The translations under genes and the position numbers were made by a program. DNA of 5,064 nt from Hyphomicrobiales bacterium (GTDB lineage Bacteria; Pseudomonadota; Alphaproteobacteria; Rhizobiales; Xanthobacteraceae). The notes under the pieces were generated by a model that did no database searches, was not told the origin of the DNA, and worked only from the letters and a program-made list of their open reading frames with translations. Below, in pieces: positions 1 to 5,064 of the stretch. Every line of letters starts with the position of its first letter. Position 1 is the stretch's first letter. The stretch lies in the NCBI GenBank assembly GCA_003133345.1, contig PKXB01000192.1:9527-14590 (forward strand). The letters are read 5' to 3'.

Positions 1-271
1 GGGCAAACCCCGGTCAAAACAAGCGGAGGTTCTGACAGTCCGTTTCTCGCCGTCTCTTCCTAAGTATTGCGAATGGCCGTGTCCCCAAACCTGCGGAAAT
101 AGCGCCAAACCACGCGGCAACCAGCGGGGGGCACCGAGTTCATCGGCGGATGAGGTTTTCGACACACTTTTCGACACACACAGGCGCTATCCACGACTTT
201 CACGAGTCCTGCTCTTCCAAACTGCCCGACTCCGAGCGAGGTTCTAGCAGTTGGGACGGAGTGCAACAGCA
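1..271. other. Region without a convincing gene
   Basis: I find no supportable gene here. Open frames exist on both strands, but none shows a recognisable domain, a convincing ribosome binding site or typical third-position G/C bias. A minus-strand frame running through the region to a stop near position 60 is rich in Arg, Cys and Pro and looks like a shadow or degraded sequence. The only internal structure noted is the 12-bp tandem duplication at 156-179. The stretch may be the edge of an older mobile or decayed segment, but nothing in it proves that. Confidence 0.5.
156..179. repeat. Perfect 12-bp tandem duplication
   Basis: The 12-mer TTTTCGACACAC occurs twice back to back (156-167 and 168-179) and is followed by a further ACA. 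It lies in apparently non-coding sequence, 197 bp upstream of the 280-residue gene. It could be a slippage duplication or a tandem protein-binding site. The sequence alone does not decide this. Confidence 0.8.
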
Positions 272-379
272 ATGGCAAGCGCAAGTTTTGAGATGCCGTA
301 CGCCGGTGCGCCGGATGAACACCGCTGCAGCGCGGTCGGAATGACCCCCGACGGAGGAGCCGGAGAGCAGGACCGATGA
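272..379 (+). CDS. Possible 35-residue leader ORF coupled to the next gene
   Basis: A short frame begins MASASFEMPYAGAPDEH and ends GGAGEQDR at a TGA at 377-379. The stop overlaps the ATG of the next gene in an ATGA arrangement, the layout seen when translation of two cistrons is coupled. A purine-rich ACGGAG at 256-261 lies ten bases before the ATG at 272, an acceptable Shine-Dalgarno distance. An internal ATG at 293 is an alternative start. The peptide has no signal sequence, membrane segment or motif I recognise. The frame is open back to a TAG at 245-247. The overlap and the possible ribosome site are what I see; that it is translated is inference, and a frame this short can arise by chance in GC-rich DNA. 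Confidence 0.3.
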   Translation: MASASFEMPYAGAPDEHRCSAVGMTPDGGAGEQDR

Positions 380-1218
380 AACCCGCAATCAGCGTCATCC
401 CGATTACGCCCGATGAGCGGGCCTTCATCTCCGCCGTACTGGCGGCGGACGCCGTCCCCCACTACGGCAGGATCGGCAGCGCGGCGGCGATCATCTCCGC
501 CACCAAGCCAGGCCCGGACGGCATGATGCAGGTCGCCCTGGAAGAAGCCGATCGGGACGCCACGTTTCACCGTATGACCTTCCATCACCTCGAACTCATC
601 GGAGTGCAGGGCTTCCGCAGAGCCGGCAGCATCAGCGGTCCGTCGCCGTTTCCGCCGGCAGCCGCGGCGCCGATGCGGGACTACGGCGTCTGCAGGCTGC
701 AGGACCGGCCCATCGACGGCATGATCTTCAAGGGCGTGCGGACCTCCACGAAGCCGCAGGCTCTGAAGGCCCTTTTCGCCGCGCCCGTTCTGGACGTCAC
801 GCGGATCTTGGACCTTCTCACGCATTACGGCGACGGCCCTTTGCGGGAGCATCGGGACGATCTGTTCCTCGTCCATGCCGTTTATGCGGGATACTACGTC
901 GACAGCGCCGCCGACGCTCGGTCGCAGGCGAACCTAGACCTGATTAGGCGTGCCTTCGAAGTCTTCGCCGCCGCGGGCGCCTGCAAGCTGATCCGCAAGC
1001 CGGCAATCCAGGGCAAGCGCAAGCACTCCCGCGTCATCGCCGACTGGAACCCGCGTTTGTACTTGCAACGGGCCGGACTCCGTGCGGGGACGGTGCCGCC
1101 GACGTGGTTGAGCGCGGAGGACGAGCAGGCACTCGCGGACATCGCCGGCGTCGGCGGCTCCGAGATCCGCCGGAGCCCCAGTGAATTGCAGCTAACGCTT
1201 GACCTGCCGAGCCGCTAA
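376..1218 (+). CDS. Hypothetical protein, 280 residues, unknown function
   Basis: I do not recognise this protein. It is an uninterrupted frame with strong G/C third-position bias, so it is very probably a real gene. The ATG at 376 is preceded by a GGAGAG at 362-367 and a GGAGGA at 353-358, and no better in-frame start lies upstream. It has no signal peptide and no membrane segment, so it should be cytoplasmic. The N-terminal half includes a His-rich patch (FHRMTFHHLEL, about residues 64-74) and an Ala/Pro-rich linker (about 88-99). The second half looks mostly helical (about 127-205). A basic stretch near 205-220 (RKPAIQGKRKHSR) could contact nucleic acid, but that is a guess. The tail is rich in Leu and acidic residues. 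It is flanked by a small overlapping ORF and a helicase remnant, a context that suggests accessory rather than core DNA. Confidence 0.75.
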   Translation: MKPAISVIPITPDERAFISAVLAADAVPHYGRIGSAAAIISATKPGPDGMMQVALEEADRDATFHRMTFHHLELIGVQGFRRAGSISGPSPFPPAAAAPMRDYGVCRLQDRPIDGMIFKGVRTSTKPQALKALFAAPVLDVTRILDLLTHYGDGPLREHRDDLFLVHAVYAGYYVDSAADARSQANLDLIRRAFEVFAAAGACKLIRKPAIQGKRKHSRVIADWNPRLYLQRAGLRAGTVPPTWLSAEDEQALADIAGVGGSEIRRSPSELQLTLDLPSR

Positions 1219-1235
1219 AGAGCAGAAGCGCGGTA

Positions 1236-1616
1236 TTACCGAACGGCTAACCCCAATTTCGGGTTGCCATCATTCGGTGCCTCGCCGCAGAGGCGCCAGA
1301 GGATATTGATCTGCAGCGGATCGGTGTCTTGGAATTCGTCGACAAGCACATAGCAAAATCGCTTGGCAAGCGCTTGGCGAACTGGCTCATGCCGTTCCAA
1401 TAGATCGCGCGCCGTATAGAGCAAATCATCGAAATCGAGCAGCGCGGCGGCACGTTTGTAGTCGTGCCATAGGCGCATCAGGCCCACCATAGAGGAGGCA
1501 AGAGCGACCTGCACCTTACCAGCGGCAGCCGACGTCAGCGCGGCATATGCGGCATGGCAATTCTGATAGAGACCATCGACAGCAGCATGCCCGAGCAATC
1601 CCGATGGAATGCGTCA
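1236..1616 (-). pseudogene. UvrD/RecB-family helicase fragment, truncated at both ends
   Basis: The translated sequence contains LLDFDDLLYTARDLLERHEP followed by CYVLVDEFQDTDPLQ. This is the segment around Walker B motif II (DEFQDTDPLQ, at about 1311-1349) of superfamily 1 helicases of the UvrD/RecB/AddA type, where the acidic pair coordinates Mg2+ for ATP hydrolysis. Full-length members are many hundreds of residues to over a thousand long. Here only about 100 residues remain. There is no Walker A motif upstream, and the frame ends just where motif III (typically GDPKQAIYRF) should follow, at a diverged NPKLGLAVR tail. The only in-frame starts are weak (a TTG at 1598). It abuts the stop codon of the EF-hand gene at 1614-1616 in the same frame. 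I read it as a dead remnant of a helicase or exonuclease gene left by recombination. A functional short protein is unlikely. Confidence 0.85.
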
Positions 1617-2294
1617 GGCCTTGTAATTGACGATCAGCGACTGGATCTGCGAGACGAGGTTGTCGCCATTCGCACTGTAGTTCGAGGAGCTTTTCTGCGA
1701 ATCCTGAATCAGCTTGATGAAATCCGACAGCAACTTGGACGCATCGGAGTTGCTTGAGTTGCTGCTGCTCGCGTCCGACGAGGATGCGCTGGATTTGGTC
1801 GTCGCCTTGGCCTGAGCGGGATATTTCGCATCATAAGCCGCTTGTTCGGCTGCGCTGACAACACCGTCACCGTTGGTATCGGCCGGATCGCTGGAGGTCT
1901 GGCTTGCGCCACCGCCGCCACCGCCCGGACCCCCCGGCCCGCCGGAACCACCCGGACCCCCCGGCCCGCCGGAACCACCCGGACCGCCCTGGAAGGCCTG
2001 GGCGAATACGTTCTTGAGCTCGTCGGCCTGCGCGCTAGTCAGTTTGCCGTCTTTCACCTCGCCGTCGATGAGGCTGTCGATTTTCGACTTCATCGCTCCC
2101 GGCGAGGGCGGCGACCCGGCCGACGGCGCCTGGCTCTGCATCGCCGAATTGATGTCGGTGAGCGCCGAGCTGAGCGCGGACTGATCGCCGGAGCTGATGG
2201 TGCCGGACGAGACTTCCGATGCCAATTCGCTTTGCAGCCGCGACAGCGGCGAGAATTGCTGCGACATGGCGGTGGCGGACGAGATCAAACTCAT
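1614..2294 (-). CDS. EF-hand domain protein with Gly-rich repeat linker
   Basis: A 226-residue protein with a perfect 12-residue EF-hand loop, DTNGDGVVSAAE (139-150), carrying Asp, Asn, Asp, Ser and Glu at the Ca2+ ligand positions 1, 3, 5, 9 and 12. Two related 22-residue segments (27-48 and 79-100, each with a G-x-I/L-S/T-S core) look like degenerate EF-hand-like repeats. Residues 103-129 form a GGPGGSGGP repeat, and 166-205 is Ser-rich and probably disordered. There is no Sec signal peptide or membrane segment, so location is uncertain; export by another route is possible. The ATG at 2294 is chosen over upstream in-frame starts because a strong GGGAGGA lies seven bases before it. The gene is divergent from the two-component operon, which suggests co-regulation. 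Ca2+ binding is inferred from the motif; its cellular role (buffer, sensor or secreted protein) is unknown. The C-terminus is followed directly by helicase debris. Confidence 0.88.
   Translation of the reverse strand: MSLISSATAMSQQFSPLSRLQSELASEVSSGTISSGDQSALSSALTDINSAMQSQAPSAGSPPSPGAMKSKIDSLIDGEVKDGKLTSAQADELKNVFAQAFQGGPGGSGGPGGPGGSGGPGGPGGGGGGASQTSSDPADTNGDGVVSAAEQAAYDAKYPAQAKATTKSSASSSDASSSNSSNSDASKLLSDFIKLIQDSQKSSSNYSANGDNLVSQIQSLIVNYKA
1908..1988 (-). repeat. 27-bp tandem repeat encoding GGPGGSGGP
   Basis: A 27-bp unit is perfectly repeated at 1924-1950 and 1951-1977, with about eight more matching bases to 1985. In the EF-hand protein this gives two copies of the nine-residue GGPGGSGGP and a third degenerate copy, GGPGGGGGG, at residues 103-129. 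Gly falls at every third position, as in collagen-like Gly-X-Y runs, though X is always Gly here. It probably acts as a flexible linker between the N-terminal repeats and the EF-hand. Perfect identity at the DNA level suggests recent slippage. Confidence 0.9.
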
Positions 2295-2301
2295 GACATA
2301 T

Positions 2302-2308
2302 TCCTCCC
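2302..2308 (-). promoter_or_regulatory. Ribosome binding site of the EF-hand gene
   Basis: On the minus strand GGGAGGA is followed after seven bases by the ATG at 2294. It is the strongest Shine-Dalgarno sequence seen in the window and fixes the start of the EF-hand protein, excluding the 45-codon upstream extension of the frame. Confidence 0.8.
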
Positions 2309-2391
2309 AAACGCCAGCAAACTGACTGCCGGCCCTCCGCCGTTGAGAAGACCCTTTTGTGGTTAACAAGGACTTGCCACGGCGCGGCGGG

Positions 2392-2440
2392 TTTGTTTCG
2401 GTGTATGTCGCAATCCCCCGCAGAAACATTCAGAAACAAT
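2392..2440. promoter_or_regulatory. Putative OmpR/PhoP-type operator (10-bp direct repeats)
   Basis: CAGAAACATT (2421-2430) and CAGAAACAAT (2431-2440) are consecutive and agree at nine of ten positions. Read on the minus strand they give GTTTC, five bases, GTTTC, resembling the spacing of PhoP boxes (GTTTA-N5-GTTTA). OmpR-family dimers are known to bind tandem half-sites one helical turn apart. A third, inverted half-site, TTTGTTTCGG, lies at 2392-2401 on the plus strand. The block ends 43 bases before the response regulator ATG and lies 126 bases upstream of the EF-hand start, so it could serve both divergent genes. A possible -10 (CATTAT, 2459-2464) sits 18 bases past it with no good -35, as expected of an activator-dependent promoter. 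Binding is inferred. Confidence 0.5.
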
Positions 2441-2483
2441 TTTGCCTCCTTGTTTTGGCATTATCGCCGCCAGCCGACTCATC

Positions 2484-3203
2484 ATGACCAAACTGCCGCA
2501 CATTCTGGTGGTGGAAGACGACCGGGAAATCAGCGCGCTGGTCGCCCGCTATCTGCGCTCCAACGACTGCCGCGTGACGGTGGCCGGCAACGGCCGCGAC
2601 GTCGACCGCGTGATGAACGGCAGCCGGATCGATCTCATCGTGCTCGATCTGATGCTGCCGGGAGAAGACGGCCTGAGCCTGTGCAAGCGGCTGCGCACGC
2701 ACTCGCAGGTCCCGATCATCATGCTCACCGCCAAGGGCGATGAGGTGGATCGCATCCTCGGGCTGGAAATGGGCGCCGACGATTATCTGTCGAAGCCGTT
2801 CAATCCGCGCGAACTGCTGGCGCGCGTCCGCGCCGTGCTGCGGCGCTCAACCATCACCGCGCTCAATCCGGCGACGAGCAGCGCGCACGTGCTCAGCTTC
2901 CTCGGCTGGCAAATCCACCGCGTCCTGCGCGAGCTTAGAAATCCGGCCGGCGCGCGCGTCACGCTCACCGACGCCGAATTCGGCCTGCTGCAGGTCTTTT
3001 GCGAACGCCCGGGCCGCGTCCTGTCGCGCGACCAGTTGCTCGATCTCACGCAAGGACGCAGCGCCGGCGTGTTCGAGCGCAGCATCGATATCCTGGTGAG
3101 CCGCTTGCGGCGCAAGATCGAGAGCGATCCGCACTACCCGAGCATCATCAAAACCGTGCGCTCGGGCGGCTACCTGTTCACGCCCGCCGTAGAACCAACA
3201 TGA
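2484..3203 (+). CDS. OmpR-family response regulator
   Basis: A 239-residue DNA-binding response regulator of the usual family length. The receiver domain (about 5-118) has the acidic cluster E11-D12-D13, phospho-acceptor D55 (in LIVLDLMLPGEDG), T82 and K104 in the SKPF motif, so the full phosphorylation site is present. The C-terminal winged helix (about 135-235) has the family's LTDAEFGLLQVF segment, a recognition helix near SIDILVSRLRRKIE and the RSGGY hairpin wing. It should bind tandem repeats as a dimer and activate or repress transcription on phosphorylation by the kinase encoded next. I chose ATG 2484, just before KLPHILVVEDD, because a TTG start 14 codons earlier would add a non-conserved tail; no clear Shine-Dalgarno supports either. 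Its TGA overlaps the kinase ATG. The nearby direct repeat suggests autoregulation. The regulon and paralogue identity are not decidable, so no symbol is given. Confidence 0.95.
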   Translation: MTKLPHILVVEDDREISALVARYLRSNDCRVTVAGNGRDVDRVMNGSRIDLIVLDLMLPGEDGLSLCKRLRTHSQVPIIMLTAKGDEVDRILGLEMGADDYLSKPFNPRELLARVRAVLRRSTITALNPATSSAHVLSFLGWQIHRVLRELRNPAGARVTLTDAEFGLLQVFCERPGRVLSRDQLLDLTQGRSAGVFERSIDILVSRLRRKIESDPHYPSIIKTVRSGGYLFTPAVEPT

Positions 3204-4522
3204 GCTTCGCGCGACCGCAGTTTCTCAACCGTATAAGCGGGCAGATGACGATTCTCATCTTGGTATCCTTGCTGGCCATTCATGTCGTCATTACCGCCGG
3301 AATTTTCCTGAGCCACCGTTTCGAAGGCTCGCGCGTGCTCGACGACGGTCTCGGCGAGGTCGTCTTGCTGGTGAAGCTCGTCGCCGCGGCGCCGCCCGGC
3401 GCCGAGCGCACGCGTCTGCTCATGCAGATCGCGCGCACCTATCCGAACTTGGAGATCAAGATCGCGGCCGCCATGCCGCCGCTGGACGGACGGCCGGACG
3501 CCGAGCCGCCATTGCGCTATCTCGAGCAGCGTCTCGGCCCCGGCTTCCAGGTCGCGATCGGACGCGCCGCGGCGCAGCCGACGAAAGCGGCGCCGATGCT
3601 CGCTGTGCACTTGCCCGACGGCGAGATGCTGACCGCACGACTGCCGCCACATCCCAGACTGCCGCCGCTCGGCGGCCCGATCTCGATCACGATCCTGTTC
3701 GTGGTCATCAGCGCGACGCTACTCGGTATTTGGGCGACGCGCGCATTGCGGACGCCGCTCTCCGGCTTTGCAAAGGCCGCCGAAGGATTCAGCCTCGACG
3801 GCGATATCGCCAAGTTGCCGGAGCGGGGACCCGAGGAAATCCGCGCCGTGGCGAGGGCGTTCAACCGCATGCGCGAGCGCATTAAGACGCTTGTCGACGA
3901 CCGCACGCGCCTGTTGGCGGCGATGGGTCACGACCTGCGCACGCCGATCACGCGCCTGCGTCTGCGCAGCGAATTCATCGTCGACGAGGAACTGCGCGCC
4001 CACATGCTGCGCGATCTTGATCAGATGAAGTCGATGACCGACGGCGTGCTATCATTCCTGCGCGAGGGGCAGGCGCGCGAGCCCGCGACGACGATCGATA
4101 TCGCCAGCGTCCTGCAAACCGTCTGCGACCAGTTCGCCGACATGGGGCACGATGTGACCTACCAGGGTCCGGATCACGCCACGCTCACGGCGCGCCCCGA
4201 TGACCTGCAACGGGCGGTGTCCAATCTGGTCGACAACGCGACGCGCCATGCCGGCAAGACCGTCGTTGGTCTAGCCGCCGATGCGGCGGGTACGCGCATC
4301 GAGGTGAAGGACGATGGCCCCGGCATTCCCGACGAACGCAAGGACACCATGCTGGAAGCGTTCGTGCGCGGAAACGAAGCGCGCACCATGGACGACCGCG
4401 CCGGTTTCGGCCTCGGTCTATCCATCGCACGCGCCATCGCCGAGGCGCATGGCGGAGCCTTGACGCTGCACGACCGCGCGCCACACGGGCTCATTGCCCG
4501 CATCACGCTGCCGGCGGCGTAG
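3200..4522 (+). CDS. Sensor histidine kinase, membrane-bound (EnvZ-like architecture)
   Basis: A 440-residue inner-membrane sensor kinase that autophosphorylates and should pass phosphate to D55 of the adjacent regulator. The order is: TM1 (about 16-37), a periplasmic sensor region of about 120 residues (38-160), TM2 (about 161-180), HAMP (about 181-233), HisKA with the H-box GHDLRTP and phospho-acceptor H244, then the ATPase domain with N-box NLVDNATRHA (342-351), G1 box DDGPGIP (371-377) and G2 box GFGLGLSIA (402-410). All catalytic motifs are intact. The start is the ATG at 3200, which overlaps the regulator's stop as ATGA and implies translational coupling; the frame is open further upstream inside the regulator gene but that part is a shadow. 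The periplasmic domain has no recognised ligand fold. Neighbouring Ca2+-binding and PhoP-like features make a divalent cation signal a guess only. Confidence 0.95.
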   Translation: MSFARPQFLNRISGQMTILILVSLLAIHVVITAGIFLSHRFEGSRVLDDGLGEVVLLVKLVAAAPPGAERTRLLMQIARTYPNLEIKIAAAMPPLDGRPDAEPPLRYLEQRLGPGFQVAIGRAAAQPTKAAPMLAVHLPDGEMLTARLPPHPRLPPLGGPISITILFVVISATLLGIWATRALRTPLSGFAKAAEGFSLDGDIAKLPERGPEEIRAVARAFNRMRERIKTLVDDRTRLLAAMGHDLRTPITRLRLRSEFIVDEELRAHMLRDLDQMKSMTDGVLSFLREGQAREPATTIDIASVLQTVCDQFADMGHDVTYQGPDHATLTARPDDLQRAVSNLVDNATRHAGKTVVGLAADAAGTRIEVKDDGPGIPDERKDTMLEAFVRGNEARTMDDRAGFGLGLSIARAIAEAHGGALTLHDRAPHGLIARITLPAA

Positions 4523-4736
4523 CCTGGTCCGGCAACATCAAGAGCTGCAGTTGGCCGACCGCTTGTTTTTTGATCTTGCTGAGCGTGGGTAGGTCGAAAC
4601 TCGGGTCAATGCCATGGAGGCGTGCAAAATTTGCTAACGTCATCTCCTTGATATCGGCAATCGGCTGAAGGCCAAGTTTGGTTCGTACCCGATCTTTTAG
4701 CCGCCGCTCAATGCGCCCAGCGACAAGACAGAACAT
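4503..4736 (-). CDS. Small hypothetical protein, 77 residues
   Basis: This minus-strand frame begins MFCLVAGRIERRLKDRV and contains TLANFARLHGIDPSFDLPTL before ending LLMLPDQATPPAA. I do not recognise it. It reads like a natural, basic and soluble protein without low-complexity bias, though its G+C is lower than in the kinase gene. The ATG at 4736 is preferred because GGAAGG lies nine bases upstream; a TTG at 4763 would add nine residues. Its last 20 bases overlap the 3' end of the kinase gene on the opposite strand, so the two genes converge. The overlap may mean its original C-terminus was lost and it now terminates in kinase sequence, making it a gene fragment. No function is proposed. Confidence 0.5.
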   Translation of the reverse strand: MFCLVAGRIERRLKDRVRTKLGLQPIADIKEMTLANFARLHGIDPSFDLPTLSKIKKQAVGQLQLLMLPDQATPPAA

Positions 4737-4807
4737 CTTGTCATGCCTTCCTTCGAACAACACCCATCTTCCGTCATGCGATCCTCAGCTGCGATGCCGC
4801 TACGGAT

Positions 4808-4838
4808 CGCGGGCGGCGGACAAGAACCGCCGCCCGCG
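4808..4838. terminator. Perfect 12-bp GC hairpin, possible terminator
   Basis: CGCGGGCGGCGG (4808-4819) and its exact reverse complement (4827-4838) enclose the seven-base loop ACAAGAA. The stem is entirely G/C. It starts 14 bases past the stop of the minus-strand tail at 4852, the position expected for a terminator of that gene. No T-tract follows on either strand, so classic intrinsic termination is not assured; it may instead stabilise RNA ends. Confidence 0.5.
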
Positions 4839-4851
4839 CGACCGCGAACGT

Positions 4852-4905
4852 TCAGGCTGCGAGCTTGATTTCCTTGCTGCCGATCACCGGCACCCCGTAT
4901 GGCCA
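4852..4905 (-). pseudogene. C-terminal tail of an unidentified gene
   Basis: One minus-strand frame reads YGVPVIGSKEIKLAA and then TGA at 4852-4854. Thirteen of its fifteen codons end in G or C, as in the real genes here. Directly upstream (from about 4903) the same frame becomes AT-rich and reaches a TAA at 4936-4938, so no full gene precedes it. I read it as the last 15 or so codons of a gene cut off by a rearrangement near 4903, with its hairpin retained downstream. I do not recognise the parent protein, and a stretch this short could be chance. Confidence 0.3.
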
Positions 4906-5035
4906 AAAAATTAAAACTGTAAGAAAGTCGAATAGTTATCCCATCCCAGCATGGTCTCGCCGCGCATCGTTGGCTACGTTTTTTTGAACGATCAGTGGTG
5001 CCCATCGTGGATCGGCGGACAAATGGGGAAGACTC

Positions 5036-5064
5036 ATGGAGTGGGCACGTATCCTGGCCTACAT
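5036..5064 (+). CDS. Start of integrase-core transposase (cut by window edge)
   Basis: The last 29 bases encode MEWARILAY and continue out of the window. A GGGGAAGA ends four bases before the ATG at 5036, a good ribosome site. From memory of the family, this N-terminus matches integrase-core (DDE, rve-type) transposases common in Bradyrhizobium and relatives, which start with near-identical residues and continue with a TGTVDQELL-type segment. Only nine codons are visible, so no catalytic residue can be checked, and whether the gene is complete is unknown. Confidence 0.55.

Larger units (their letters stand above)
4737..5035. other. Intergenic junction region
   Basis: About 300 bases with no full gene. 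It contains a GC-rich perfect hairpin at 4808-4838, a short minus-strand coding-like tail at 4852-4905, an abrupt AT-rich patch at about 4903-4940, and then the leader of the transposase gene at the right edge. The left end of the mobile element must lie somewhere here, but I cannot place a terminal inverted repeat because the right end is outside the window. A plus-strand frame across the region is Arg-rich and looks like a shadow. Confidence 0.5.

Noticed and set aside
60..428. Minus-strand 122-residue frame over the left flank and the start of the 280-residue gene
   Set aside because: It overlaps a better-supported plus-strand gene, is rich in Arg, Cys and Pro as expected of a shadow in GC-rich DNA, and shows no domain.
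244..876. Minus-strand 210-residue frame opposite the 280-residue gene
   Set aside because: Composition (Arg, Gly, Asp and His rich) is that of an antisense shadow, and no motif or ribosome site supports it.
2295..2429. 45-codon N-terminal extension of the EF-hand frame
   Set aside because: The strong GGGAGGA seven bases before the ATG at 2294 and the basic, unrelated composition of the extension favour the shorter protein.
2999..3199. 67-codon upstream extension of the kinase frame
   Set aside because: It lies wholly within the response regulator gene and is Arg-rich shadow sequence; the ATGA overlap at 3200 gives a standard start just before TM1.
4960..4995. Inverted ATCGTT/AACGAT around a T7 run, considered as an intrinsic terminator
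   Set aside because: The stem is only six base pairs with a loop of about 17 bases, and the T-run lies inside the loop rather than after the stem.
4697..5005. Minus-strand 102-residue frame through the right intergenic region
   Set aside because: It crosses the hairpin, has no recognisable domain and competes with the better-looking tail in another frame.

Overview
The window looks like an accessory or rearranged stretch of an alphaproteobacterial genome. A Hyphomicrobiales/Bradyrhizobium-like host is my best guess, from the high G+C, the strong third-position G/C in the clear genes, and family resemblance of the EF-hand protein and the transposase start. No RNA gene and no CRISPR array were seen.

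Left part (1-1218): about 270 bases with no convincing gene, holding a perfect 12-bp tandem duplication. Then comes a possible 35-residue leader ORF whose stop overlaps the start of a 280-residue soluble protein I do not recognise.

Centre (1236-4522): a broken piece of a UvrD/RecB-type helicase (minus strand, keeping Walker B motif II) abuts the 3' end of a minus-strand gene for a 226-residue Ser/Gly-rich protein with one canonical EF-hand loop and a GGP/GGS repeat linker. Divergent from it, across a 189-bp intergenic region, is a two-gene operon for an OmpR-family response regulator and a membrane histidine kinase (ATGA overlap). The intergenic region carries two nearly identical 10-bp direct repeats, the geometry expected for an OmpR/PhoP-type regulator dimer. 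The simplest reading is a small regulatory cassette in which the two-component system controls itself and possibly the divergent, probably calcium-binding protein.

Right part (4503-5064): a small minus-strand ORF of unknown function overlaps the kinase gene tail to tail by 20 bp. It is followed by a perfect 12-bp-stem hairpin, a short GC-rich coding-like tail that stops abruptly at an AT-rich junction, and, at the window edge, the first codons of an integrase-core transposase. The gene fragments and the transposase start show that both flanks of the two-component cassette have been rearranged.
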